Assembly (NCBI RefSeq): GCF_031585635.1
Contig: NZ_CP134195.1
Span: 3,782,001 to 3,846,000, forward strand
Direction: 5' to 3'
Length of the DNA: 64,000 nucleotides
Source: Paraburkholderia sp. FT54
Lineage (GTDB): Bacteria; Pseudomonadota; Gammaproteobacteria; Burkholderiales; Burkholderiaceae
Made by a program: the position numbers and the translations under genes. Below are positions 44,326 to 52,343 of this stretch, piece by piece (positions within the stretch are counted from its first letter, which is position 1; the number at the start of each line of letters is the position of its first letter). The notes beneath the pieces are model-generated. The model ran no database searches, was not told the origin of the DNA, and worked only from the letters and a program-made list of their open reading frames with translations.

Positions 44326-45138
44326 TTAGAACGACGGCACCACCGAACCCTTGAACTGCGTCTTGATGAACTGTCGCACGTCTTCCGACTGGTAAGCGGC
44401 AACCAGTTTCTTGACCCACGGCTTGTCCTTGTCCTGCGTGCGCACGGCGACTAGGTTCGCATACGGGCTATGCACGTCTTCGAGCGCGATCGCATCTTTA
44501 GTCGGCTGCAGGCCGGCGGCCAGCGCGAAATTCGTGTTGATCGCGGCGGCGTCGACGTCCGACAGCGAACGCGGAAGTTGCGCGGCGTCGAGTTCGACCA
44601 GCTTGATCTTCTTCGGATTGTCGGCGACGTCGAGCGGCGTCGCGTTATTGCCGTTCGTGCCCGCACCGGCCTTCAGCTTGATCACGCCTTGAGTTTGCAG
44701 CAACAGCAGCGCGCGGTTTTCGTTCGACGGATCATTCGGCACCGCGACTTTCGCGCCTTGCGGCAGATCCTTCAGCGACTTCAGCTTCTTCGAATAGATG
44801 CCGAGCGGGGAGATGTACGTGAGGCCGGCATTGACGATCTTATAGCCGCGCTGCTTGATCTGGCTATCGAGGTACGGCTGATGCTGGAAGCTGTTCGCGT
44901 CGAGATCGCCTGCGTCGAGCGCGGCGTTCGGCTGCACGTAGTCGTTGAATTCGACGACCTTGACGTTCAGGCCTTCGCGCTTCGCTACTTTCGTGACGAC
45001 TTCCCAGATCTGCGCGTCCGGACCGCCGATGGTGCCGACCTTGATCACTTTGTCGTCGGCGTGCGCGCCGAAGCTGGTGAAGATCGCCGTAGCGGCGACG
45101 ACTGCGGAGAGGGCTTTGAGGATGTTTCTGCGCTGCAT
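44326..45138 (-). CDS. metQ: MetQ/NlpA-family substrate-binding protein
   Basis: A 270-residue periplasmic binding protein of the methionine ABC importer type. Motifs: KVGTIGGPDAQIWEVV, EFNDYVQPNAALDAGDLDANSFQHQPYLD and INTNFALAAGLQPTKDAI. The signal sequence (MQRRNILKALSAVVAATAIF) ends in FGAHADD with no cysteine, so unlike E. coli MetQ it is not a lipoprotein. The ABC genes metN and metI are not adjacent, so either they lie elsewhere or this is a second copy. The ATG at 45138 begins the signal peptide. Confidence 0.88.
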   Translation of the reverse strand: MQRRNILKALSAVVAATAIFTSFGAHADDKVIKVGTIGGPDAQIWEVVTKVAKREGLNVKVVEFNDYVQPNAALDAGDLDANSFQHQPYLDSQIKQRGYKIVNAGLTYISPLGIYSKKLKSLKDLPQGAKVAVPNDPSNENRALLLLQTQGVIKLKAGAGTNGNNATPLDVADNPKKIKLVELDAAQLPRSLSDVDAAAINTNFALAAGLQPTKDAIALEDVHSPYANLVAVRTQDKDKPWVKKLVAAYQSEDVRQFIKTQFKGSVVPSF

Positions 45139-45570
45139 GTGATTCTCGCTTGTTTCTAATCGACGGCTTGATCGATGACTTGATGAATGGCTCATCGATT
45201 TCTGATCGGTGTCAGATTCGGGTGGAAGCCAGCGGCAAACATGGCTCGTGGTCATGCGCCGCCAACTGGACCTGAAATGGTCTCATAGTCCCGGCGAGAT
45301 GGGAAATATCACAATCGCATATGGTTATGCGCCGCGGACGGCGCGGGCGGCGGCATCATTCTGGCGGTGCGCATCGAGCGCGATAAGCGGGACGAGATTC
45401 TCGCCAGCGACCCGTTCGCGCAGCAGAACCTTGCGCGTTACGAGGTGACGGAGTTCAAGACCACGCGGCTAGCGCCCGGATTGAATTTGCCGGTTCCGCT
45501 TGAGTCTTGAAGCGCAGAGGAATTTGAAACCGGACGCGTGATACGACACGCGCCCTTACGGCTGCGCGTG
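45139..45570. other. metQ-sco intergenic region with gene remnant
   Basis: This 432-base stretch lies upstream of metQ and downstream of sco. It contains the YciI-like fragment (45289-45510) and otherwise nothing recognisable. Confidence 0.5.
45289..45510 (+). pseudogene. remnant of a YciI-like protein gene
   Basis: One frame from 45289 to the TGA at 45508 reads GGGIILAVRIERDKRDEI then LASDPFAQQNLARYEVTEFK and a short tail. This resembles the C-terminal half of the YciI-like fold (DPF-x-x-x-x-x-ARYEV-x-EF). An in-frame stop (TAG at 45286) and no start or N-terminal half lie upstream. It appears to be a 5'-deleted relic. Family assignment is from pattern alone. Confidence 0.4.
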
Positions 45571-46188
45571 TCAGTCCAGCAGCAGCTTGATGTCATGCAC
45601 CCACGGCGTTGCGCCCTGGCCGTCACGCGCGAACAGACGCAGCTTGCCGTCCGTGTCGAACACATAGCTCGCCGCCGTGTGATCCATCGTGTAACTGTCA
45701 GGCGTCTTGCCCGGCACCTTCGCGTAGTAGACGCGGAAGTCCTTCGTGATCTTTGTGAGTTGCGCCTGGTCGGCCGGACGCAAGCCAACGAACGTCGGGT
45801 TGAACGCCGGCACGTATTGCGCGAGCAAGACCGGCGTATCACGCTCCGGATCGACGGTGACGAACAGCACCTGCACGCGTTTCGCGTCTTCCGGACCGAG
45901 TTGCTGCAACGCTTGCGAGAGCTCGGCCATGGTGGTCGGACAAACGTCCGGGCAATGCGTGTAGCCGAAGAACAGCACCACCACCTTGCCCTTATAGTCC
46001 GCCATGCTGCGGACGTGGCCGGACGTGTCGGGCAACGAGAAGTTGCTCCCGAACTGGGTATTGCCCGTGATATCGAGATTCTGGAACGCCGGCGGCTGCT
46101 TGCCGCAGCCTGCGACCAGCAAGGCGCCACCGAGCGCACAAGCGATCACAACAGCACGCGCTGTGCGCGCGAAGCGGTTATTGAACAT
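45571..46188 (-). CDS. SCO1/SenC copper chaperone
   Basis: A 205-residue thioredoxin-fold protein that helps build the CuA centre of cytochrome oxidase subunit II. A lipobox (LLVAGC, about residue 28) makes it a membrane-anchored lipoprotein. The copper site is CPDVCP in YTHCPDVCPTTMAELS, with the distal His in YTMDHTAASYVFD. It follows ctaB on the same strand with only 4 bases between, and the cox structural genes lie upstream. Confidence 0.95.
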   Translation of the reverse strand: MFNNRFARTARAVVIACALGGALLVAGCGKQPPAFQNLDITGNTQFGSNFSLPDTSGHVRSMADYKGKVVVLFFGYTHCPDVCPTTMAELSQALQQLGPEDAKRVQVLFVTVDPERDTPVLLAQYVPAFNPTFVGLRPADQAQLTKITKDFRVYYAKVPGKTPDSYTMDHTAASYVFDTDGKLRLFARDGQGATPWVHDIKLLLD

Positions 46189-46192
46189 GGTA

Positions 46193-47098
46193 TTACGCGC
46201 CGATCAGGACGCGCGCATAGTGGTCGATCAGCAGCGCGGCGAACAGCAGCGAGAGATAGACGATCGAATAACGGAAGGTCTTGCGCGCCAGATCGTCCGA
46301 ATACTCGCGATAGATCTTCCACGCATAGGCGAGGAACACAGCACCCAGCAGCACGGCCGCCGCGAGGTACACCACGCCGCTCATGCCGGAGATGAAGGGC
46401 ATCATGGTGACCGCGAACAGGATCACCGTGTACAGCAGAATATGCAGACGCGTGTACTTCTCGCCGTGCGTGTTCGGCAGCATTGGCAGGCCGGCGTTTT
46501 CGTAGTCTTTGCGGCGATACAGCGCGAGCGCCCAGAAATGCGGCGGCGTCCACACGAAGATGATCAGCACGAGAATCCAGGCGTCGCCCGGTACGTGGCC
46601 GGTGACCGCGGCCCAGCCGAGCGCCGGCGGCATGGCGCCCGACGCGCCGCCGATCACGATGTTCTGCGGGGTGGCGGGCTTGAGCAGCAGCGTATAGATG
46701 ACGGCATAGCCGACAAACGTGGCCAGCGTGAGCCACATGGTGAGCGGATTGGCGAACGTATAAAGCGTCCACATGCCGAGGCCGCCGAGCACGGCCGAAA
46801 ACAGCAGAATCTGCGTGGTGGTGATTTCACCGCGCGCGGACGGCCGCCACGAGGTGCGCCGCATCTTGGCGTCGATTTTCTGTTCGACGAGGCAATTGAT
46901 GGCGAACGCCGCGCCGGCCAGCAACCAAATGCCGACCGTGCCGCCGATCAGCGGAGTCCAGGGCACCATGCCGGGCGTCGACAGGAACATGCCGATGACG
47001 GCGCAGAACACGGCGAGTTGCGTGACGCGCGGCTTCGTCAGGGCGATGTACTGGGAGACCCGGCTACCGGGCGTTTGGGAGAGTGTTGTGCTGTCCAT
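46193..47098 (-). CDS. ctaB: protoheme IX farnesyltransferase (heme o synthase)
   Basis: A 301-residue polytopic UbiA-family prenyltransferase that adds farnesyl to heme b. The first Asp-rich prenyl-binding motif appears as [26 protein letters not shown], and the second region is around [17 protein letters not shown]. Eight or more membrane helices are visible. It lies between sco and ctaA (heme a synthase), giving the two consecutive steps of heme a synthesis side by side. Confidence 0.95.
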   Translation of the reverse strand: MDSTTLSQTPGSRVSQYIALTKPRVTQLAVFCAVIGMFLSTPGMVPWTPLIGGTVGIWLLAGAAFAINCLVEQKIDAKMRRTSWRPSARGEITTTQILLFSAVLGGLGMWTLYTFANPLTMWLTLATFVGYAVIYTLLLKPATPQNIVIGGASGAMPPALGWAAVTGHVPGDAWILVLIIFVWTPPHFWALALYRRKDYENAGLPMLPNTHGEKYTRLHILLYTVILFAVTMMPFISGMSGVVYLAAAVLLGAVFLAYAWKIYREYSDDLARKTFRYSIVYLSLLFAALLIDHYARVLIGA

Positions 47099-47104
47099 GT
47101 GGAG

Positions 47105-48214
47105 TCACGCTGGCGCGGCATCGCGCGCAGGGAGCACGGCGCGGCCGGGACGGCTATAAGCGATCCGAAAGTTTAACATAACGAGCAGAAGCAGCAGGAT
47201 CGCGGCCCCGCCGTTATGCGCGACCGCAATGGGCAACGGCCATTGCAGAACGATGTTCGACAACCCGGTGATGAACTGGATCAGCACGACCAGCAGCACG
47301 CCGTTTGCCGGGCGCCGCAGCGATTCGAAGCGGCGCAGTTTGAGGGCGAACCACACCAGATAAGCGACCACGACGATCGCGAACGTGCGGTGCGTCCAGT
47401 GAATCGCCACCAGCGCATCCTGCGTGATCATCTCGCCGTCGCCGGTCATGCCGAGCGCGCGCCACAAATGGAAGCCGTGGGCGAAGTCCATCGGCGGGAC
47501 CCATTGGCCGTTGCAGGTCGGGAAATCCGTGCACGCGAGTACGGCGTAATTCGTGCTCACCCAGCCGCCCAGCGCAATTTGCGCGATCAGCAGCACCAGA
47601 CCCGCGATCGCCGCCGCGCGCCAGCGCGCGGCTTCGGGTTCGTAAGCGGGCAACGGCGTCTGCCGCGCGGCGAGCCAGCCGAGCGTGCCCAGCAGCGCAA
47701 GTCCGAGCAGCAGGTGCGTGGTCACGATGATCGGTTGCAGCTTCATCGTCACCGTCCAGGCGCCGAACGCGCCTTGCACCAGAATCAGCATCAACAGCGA
47801 GGTCGGCCACCACGGCGATACATGCAACGGACGCCGCTTGATGCGCGCCGTCCACGCGATGAGGGTCTGCGCGATGATCAGCACGCCGATCGCCATCGCA
47901 AAGTAACGGTGAATCATTTCGATCCAGGCCTTCGTCATGCTGACCGGGCCAGTGGGCATTGCCTGATGCGCGGCCGTGATCGCCGCATGCGCGATGAACG
48001 GCGACGAAGTGCCATAGCAACCCGGCCAGTCCGGACAGCCGAGCCCGGAATCGGTGAGCCGCGTGAAACCGCCGAACATCACCAGATCGAGCGTGAGGAA
48101 GGTGGTGAGCCAGACCAGTTTGCGGAATTTGTTGTCGTCGGCCTTGACCCACACGTAGGACAGCGGCAACAACGCGATACACAAGCCGATCAGGGCCAGT
48201 TGCAGTACGAACAT
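47105..48214 (-). CDS. ctaA: heme A synthase (COX15/CtaA)
   Basis: A 369-residue membrane protein that oxidises the heme o methyl group to formyl, giving heme a. It has eight membrane segments, GGFTRLTDSGLGCPDWPGCYG, EMIHRYFA with a heme-ligand His, LAVIHWTHRTFA-like AIHWTHRTFAIVV, and the paired cysteines CTDFPTCNG. It is six bases upstream of ctaB on the same strand. Confidence 0.95.
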   Translation of the reverse strand: MFVLQLALIGLCIALLPLSYVWVKADDNKFRKLVWLTTFLTLDLVMFGGFTRLTDSGLGCPDWPGCYGTSSPFIAHAAITAAHQAMPTGPVSMTKAWIEMIHRYFAMAIGVLIIAQTLIAWTARIKRRPLHVSPWWPTSLLMLILVQGAFGAWTVTMKLQPIIVTTHLLLGLALLGTLGWLAARQTPLPAYEPEAARWRAAAIAGLVLLIAQIALGGWVSTNYAVLACTDFPTCNGQWVPPMDFAHGFHLWRALGMTGDGEMITQDALVAIHWTHRTFAIVVVAYLVWFALKLRRFESLRRPANGVLLVVLIQFITGLSNIVLQWPLPIAVAHNGGAAILLLLLVMLNFRIAYSRPGRAVLPARDAAPA

Positions 48215-48236
48215 CTCTCTTACCTATGTTGCGGCA

Positions 48237-48899
48237 TCAGCCGATACGCGACCATTTGAGCAGCTTGGTCACGTCGCCTTTGATCTTGCTGGGGTTCGGA
48301 TCTTTCGGGAAACGCATCATCAGATTGCCGTTCGGATCGACCATGTAGATGTGGTCGGTGACCTGGGAGCCATTATCCGTGGGCAGCCATGCGGACACCT
48401 GCGCCGGATCAACAATCATCATGTTGGTGTCGGGATACGCTTTTTGTATTACGTCGGCGACGTTGCCGGCATCGGTGCGCAGCCACACTTCCACAACGCG
48501 CTCCCGTTCCGGACCCTGAGCTGCGCGGATTTGTCGCATGAAGTAGAGCTTGGTGACGCACGCTTTGTCGCATGCGCTGTTGTCGACCGAAATCAGCAAC
48601 CAGCGGCCGCGCAGCGTGGCGAGCTTGACGGGCTTGCCGTCCTCGCCGGTGACGACCAGGGAATCGGGAATCGGGCGCTGCGGTTCGATCAACGTGCCGT
48701 AGCTCGTGGTGCCGCCGGTCGGCCGGATCACGTAGTACGTGAAATACGACACGGCGATCGGCGCGGCACAGATGATCGCCACTAGCAGCAGCATCCAGCG
48801 GCCGCGCTTCCACGAACCTTTGCCGTTGGGTTGGCCGGGCATGGCTCGGGGCGCTGCGGGTTTGCCGGCTTGCGGCGAACGGGGAGATTGCGTCGACAC
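48237..48899 (-). CDS. membrane-anchored SCO/thioredoxin-like protein of the cox cluster
   Basis: A 220-residue protein with a basic, Pro-rich start, one membrane helix (RWMLLLVAIICAAPIAVSYFTYY, about residues 36-58), and a periplasmic domain resembling the SCO fold (VVTGEDGKPVKLATLRGRWLLISVDNSACDKACVTKLYFMRQI). The two cysteines in CDKAC sit where SCO proteins have CxxxC, so copper handling is plausible. It is conserved between surf1 and ctaA in Burkholderiaceae. GTG 48899 is chosen because AAAGAGG lies 7 bases upstream. The exact function is unknown. Confidence 0.75.
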   Translation of the reverse strand: MSTQSPRSPQAGKPAAPRAMPGQPNGKGSWKRGRWMLLLVAIICAAPIAVSYFTYYVIRPTGGTTSYGTLIEPQRPIPDSLVVTGEDGKPVKLATLRGRWLLISVDNSACDKACVTKLYFMRQIRAAQGPERERVVEVWLRTDAGNVADVIQKAYPDTNMMIVDPAQVSAWLPTDNGSQVTDHIYMVDPNGNLMMRFPKDPNPSKIKGDVTKLLKWSRIG

Positions 48900-48967
48900 T
48901 ACTGAACCTCTTTCAATGATTGCGCAGCTTGTGGCTCGAACCCGGGCCACAAACCGCATGTGCTGCG

Positions 48968-49684
48968 TTACACGCCCGGCGCGTGCTCTTTCTTCGCTGC
49001 GCGGCGCGCGGCATACAGGCCGAAGACCAGCGCCGCAGCCGCCATGCCCCACCACTGGAACATATAGCCATAGTTACGCTCGACTCCGCTAGTGGGCGCG
49101 GGCCAATCGCGCACCAGTCTGTCGCCGTCGTCGCTTAACTGCTGAATCACGAACGATTGCAGCGGCAGGCCGGTTTCCGCGGCGTACGCGGCGACATCCA
49201 GATTCTGTCGGATCAGTTGATGCTCGGCCGAGCCGCCCTGCCCCAACTCGAAAGCACGCGAGGCGTCGGCCCGCGCAATGCCTTCGATTTCGATTTCGCC
49301 TTGCGGCGTGGTGTACGGCGCGATGGTCTCGCGATTGTTCATGTTGCGCGGCAACCAGCCCCGATTGACCAGCACGTAGCCGCCATCGGCCAGTTTAAAA
49401 GGCATCACGACGTAAAAGCCCGGCTGGTCGTTATACGGACGATTGTCGAGATAGACGACCTTGTCCGCGACGAAACTGCCGCGCGCCTTCACGCGATGAA
49501 ACTCGATGTCCTTCAATTGAACCGGCGCGGCGCTCACCGGCTGCGCGGGCGCGTTCTCGAACTGCGTGATCTGCGCTTCGAGCGCCTCCTTCTGATGCGC
49601 GCGGTCGCGCTGCCAGAATCCGAGCCGCACCGTCACCACGATCACTAGCAGAATCAATAGCGCGGGAACGAGGCGGAACTTCAT
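48968..49684 (-). CDS. SURF1 family cytochrome oxidase assembly protein
   Basis: A 238-residue protein with helices near each end (about 4-22 and 210-230), the SURF1 layout. Conserved pieces include LGFWQRDRAHQKEALE, NRPYNDQPGFYVVMPF, VNRGWLPRN and NYGYMFQWWGMAAAALVFG. It assists heme a insertion into subunit I. The start ATG at 49684 is the first good one after the divergent gap. It lies between the CtaE-side genes and the heme a genes. Confidence 0.93.
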   Translation of the reverse strand: MKFRLVPALLILLVIVVTVRLGFWQRDRAHQKEALEAQITQFENAPAQPVSAAPVQLKDIEFHRVKARGSFVADKVVYLDNRPYNDQPGFYVVMPFKLADGGYVLVNRGWLPRNMNNRETIAPYTTPQGEIEIEGIARADASRAFELGQGGSAEHQLIRQNLDVAAYAAETGLPLQSFVIQQLSDDGDRLVRDWPAPTSGVERNYGYMFQWWGMAAAALVFGLYAARRAAKKEHAPGV

Positions 49685-49795
49685 TGCGCACGCTCCAGCG
49701 GCACCGGCGGCGTCACGGGGAACCCACGGCACACGCAGGCCCGCGGTGCGATAATAAACGTCTTGCCTCTGCGCTTCCTGGTTTCAGCTGGTTCC

Positions 49796-50005
49796 ATGCA
49801 CATTCTCGTTCCCATCGCCTTCGTCCTGATCATCGCCAGCATGGTGTCGGCGCTGTATTTCATGATGCATGACAAGGGCAAAACCAAGCGGATGGTCTGG
49901 TCGCTCGCCACGCGGGTGGGCCTGTCGATCTCGCTGTTCCTGTTCATCCTGTTCGCTCACTGGATGGGCTGGATTCAGTCGACCGGTATTCCTTACGGGC
50001 GCTGA
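49796..50005 (+). CDS. twin transmembrane protein (DUF2909-like)
   Basis: A 69-residue protein with two membrane helices (HILVPIAFVLIIASMVSALYF and LATRVGLSISLFLFILFAHW) joined by a basic loop (HDKGKTKRMVW). This is the twin-helix DUF2909 family encoded beside cytochrome oxidase genes. It is the only rightward gene in the cox cluster, divergent from surf1. A role in oxidase assembly is inferred from neighbours only. Confidence 0.8.
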   Translation: MHILVPIAFVLIIASMVSALYFMMHDKGKTKRMVWSLATRVGLSISLFLFILFAHWMGWIQSTGIPYGR

Positions 50006-50032
50006 GCCCGGCGGAAAAATCTCCACGCCGCC

Positions 50033-50068
50033 AAACAAAACGCCGCCCTGACAGGGTCGAGGGCGGCG
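50033..50068 (-). terminator. terminator for the leftward cox transcript
   Basis: CGCCGCCCT (50041-50049) pairs with AGGGCGGCG (50060-50068). On the minus strand the hairpin is followed by TTTTGTTT (50040-50033), so it terminates transcripts from ctaE. Confidence 0.8.
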
Positions 50069-50190
50069 CTGCGTAAGTCTTACGTACTGCTGCTGTCTTG
50101 CGTTGTTGCTCGTGTGCCGCCCCCCGCAGGATCTGGCGCGAACGGCCTGCACACATTCCGAGGCTATCGGTCGGCGCGGGCCGGATTGCG

Positions 50191-51048
50191 TTACAGCCAG
50201 TACACGACGACGTACAGCCCGAGCCACACGACGTCCACAAAGTGCCAATACCAGGCGGCGCCTTCGAACGCGAAGTGATGCTCTGCTGTGAAGTGACCTC
50301 GGATCATACGCACCAACACCACCGCCAGCATCGTGCCGCCCAGGAACACGTGGAAACCGTGGAAGCCGGTCAGCAGGAAGAACGTCGAACCGTACACGCC
50401 CGACGACAGCGTCAGATTCAGTTCGTTGTACGCGTGGAAGTACTCGAAGCCTTGCAGGAACAGGAAGCAGACGCCGAGCACGAGCGTTGCGGCCAGCCAG
50501 ATGATGGCCTTCTTGCGATGATCTTCACGCAACGCGTGGTGCGAGACCGTGAGCGTCGCGCCCGAGGAGAGCAGCAGCGCCGTGTTGATGGTCGGCACCG
50601 GCCACGGTTGCATCGACTTGAAGGTCGAGACCAGCGCTGCCGGACCGTTGTTCGGCCACACCGCCGAGAAGTCCGGCCAGATCAGTTTGTAATCGAGGCT
50701 GCCCAGTTGATGCAGCGCGATTTCACGCGCATAGAACAGCGCGCCGAAGAATGCACCGAAGAACATCACTTCGGAGAAGATGAACCAGCTCATGCTCCAG
50801 CGGTACGACTTGTCGACGTTCTTGCCGTACATGCCGCCTTCCGACTCGGCGATCGCGTCGCCGAACCAGTGCCACAGCGTAAAGAGCAGCCACAACAAAC
50901 CGGCGACGACGCCTATCGGCGCCCAGTCATGGTCGTTGATCCAGGCCGCAAGCGATCCGAGCATGACCAGCAACCCAACAGCGGCGCTAATCGGATGCCG
51001 CGACGGATGCGGTACGAAATAGTACGGGCTCTCGTTTTGACCGCTCAT
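50191..51048 (-). CDS. ctaE: cytochrome c oxidase subunit III
   Basis: A 285-residue seven-helix subunit of the aa3 oxidase. Typical pieces: YYFVPHPSRHPI, MSWFIFSEVMFFGAFFGALFYAREIA, LTLSSGVYGSTFFLLTGFHGFHVFLGG and the ending AAWYWHFVDVVWLGLYVVVYWL. It has no redox centre but stabilises the complex and proton uptake. It is the last structural gene of the leftward ctaC-ctaD-ctaG-ctaE cluster and is followed by a terminator. Confidence 0.97.
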   Translation of the reverse strand: MSGQNESPYYFVPHPSRHPISAAVGLLVMLGSLAAWINDHDWAPIGVVAGLLWLLFTLWHWFGDAIAESEGGMYGKNVDKSYRWSMSWFIFSEVMFFGAFFGALFYAREIALHQLGSLDYKLIWPDFSAVWPNNGPAALVSTFKSMQPWPVPTINTALLLSSGATLTVSHHALREDHRKKAIIWLAATLVLGVCFLFLQGFEYFHAYNELNLTLSSGVYGSTFFLLTGFHGFHVFLGGTMLAVVLVRMIRGHFTAEHHFAFEGAAWYWHFVDVVWLGLYVVVYWL

Positions 51049-51179
51049 TCTTGATTCTCCACTTCAGTCCAGTTGTTCCGGAATCTCCGGCTGTATCTTC
51101 GGCGGCGCGTCGATACCGCACCGCTTCACTCTAATTCCTGGGCACTGCTTCGCCCGATTCCACGTGTACCGCTGTTGCT

Positions 51180-51389
51180 TCAACCTACTACGGCGCGCAC
51201 GATCAGAATCAGCACCACGATAAAAATTGCCGCGCAGATCAAGGCTGCCGCGATCACGTGCAGCGGGTTCAGCTGCGTGGCGTCCGCCTCCAGATCGCGA
51301 CGCTTGCGCACGCCGAAAAACGACCAGAACACCGCGCGCATCGACTGACCAAAACTGCTCTTGCGCGGGCTGCCGCCGTTGTCGCTCAT
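51180..51389 (-). CDS. DUF2970 small membrane protein
   Basis: A 69-residue protein with a polar N-terminus and one C-terminal helix (HVIAAALICAAIFIVVLILIVRAVVG). MRAVFWSFFGVRKRRDLEADA is the DUF2970 pattern. It always occurs in beta- and gammaproteobacterial cox clusters between ctaG and ctaE. Start ATG at 51389. The role is unknown, presumably assembly or stability. Confidence 0.85.
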   Translation of the reverse strand: MSDNGGSPRKSSFGQSMRAVFWSFFGVRKRRDLEADATQLNPLHVIAAALICAAIFIVVLILIVRAVVG

Positions 51390-51424
51390 CTTGTTTCTTC
51401 TTCCTTCGCTTGCGGCGCGAGCCA

Positions 51425-52051
51425 TCAGGCGGGATTGGCGGCGGTGGCTGGCGCGCCTGTCGCCGTGTTGGCCGTGGGCGCCGCGCTACCGGCCGTCGCC
51501 GCTGACGGCGTATTCAATTCGAAGAACGTGTACGACAACGTGATCGTTTTCACGTCCTTCGGCAACTTCGGATCGACCACGAACACCACCGGCATGCGCT
51601 TCGTCTGATTCGCCGTCAAAGTTTGCTGCGTAAAGCAAAAACACTCGATCTTCTTGAAGTACTCAGTGGCCTGCTTCGGTGCGTAGCTCGGAATGGCTTG
51701 CGCCTGAATCGTGCGCGCCTGTTCGTTGCTCACCTCGTACATCACCGTCGTCACTTCGCCCGGATGCACGTCGAGGCTGCGCTGCTCCGGCTTGAAACCC
51801 AGCGGGCCGCGCGCATTCGCATCGAATTCGATCGAAATCGTGCGGCTCATGTCGACCTGCGTATTCTTCGCCTCGCGCACCGTCGCATCACGCTGCACGA
51901 GGTTGTTGATGCCGGTGATCTGGCAGATTGCGCGGTACATCGGCACCAGCGCGAAACCGAAACCGAACATCATCAACGCGACGATGAACAGCTTGATCAG
52001 CATCGAACGGTTAAAAGAGCGGTCGGCCTGAGCCGGCGGTTGCGTCGACAT
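51425..52051 (-). CDS. ctaG: cytochrome c oxidase assembly protein CtaG (Cox11-type)
   Basis: A 208-residue copper chaperone delivering CuB to subunit I. It has one N-terminal helix (LIKLFIVALMMFGFGFALVPMY), VPMYRAICQITG, and the copper-binding KIECFCFTQQTL (CFCF motif) in the periplasmic immunoglobulin-like domain. An Ala/Thr-rich tail ends the protein. ATG 52051 gives MSTQPPAQADRS. It follows ctaD on the same transcript via a tiny membrane protein gene. Confidence 0.95.
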   Translation of the reverse strand: MSTQPPAQADRSFNRSMLIKLFIVALMMFGFGFALVPMYRAICQITGINNLVQRDATVREAKNTQVDMSRTISIEFDANARGPLGFKPEQRSLDVHPGEVTTVMYEVSNEQARTIQAQAIPSYAPKQATEYFKKIECFCFTQQTLTANQTKRMPVVFVVDPKLPKDVKTITLSYTFFELNTPSAATAGSAAPTANTATGAPATAANPA

Positions 52052-52093
52052 CTCAATCCTCAACAAACCTGCAAACAGACTCGGACCACCTGG

Positions 52094-52228
52094 TCAGGAG
52101 AACCACTTCTGATGAATGATGACGCTCGCGAAAAAGACCGCGGCGATCACGAACATCACAAAACCGATCCGCCGGTTGCCCGCGCGAATCTGCTCGGGCG
52201 TACGTCTTTCTTGAGGATTGCGCGTCAT
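52094..52228 (-). CDS. cytochrome oxidase small assembly protein (44 residues)
   Basis: A 44-residue frame reading MTRNPQERRTPEQIRAGNRR then one membrane helix (IGFVMFVIAAVFFASVIIHQ) and ending KWFS. Homologues with this polar-helix layout occur between ctaD and ctaG in Burkholderiales and are labelled small assembly proteins. Position and reading frame support it, but the function is only inferred from context. Too short for ordinary gene finders. Confidence 0.78.
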   Translation of the reverse strand: MTRNPQERRTPEQIRAGNRRIGFVMFVIAAVFFASVIIHQKWFS

Positions 52229-52343
52229 GCTCGACTTTCTGAATACTTTTCGTGACTACGAATGCCGTCACTGCTTTCTTGATCGCCGACTCCGGTAGCA
52301 AACTGCTGCACTGCCAGAGCCGGTGAATCTCAGCGACTACCGA

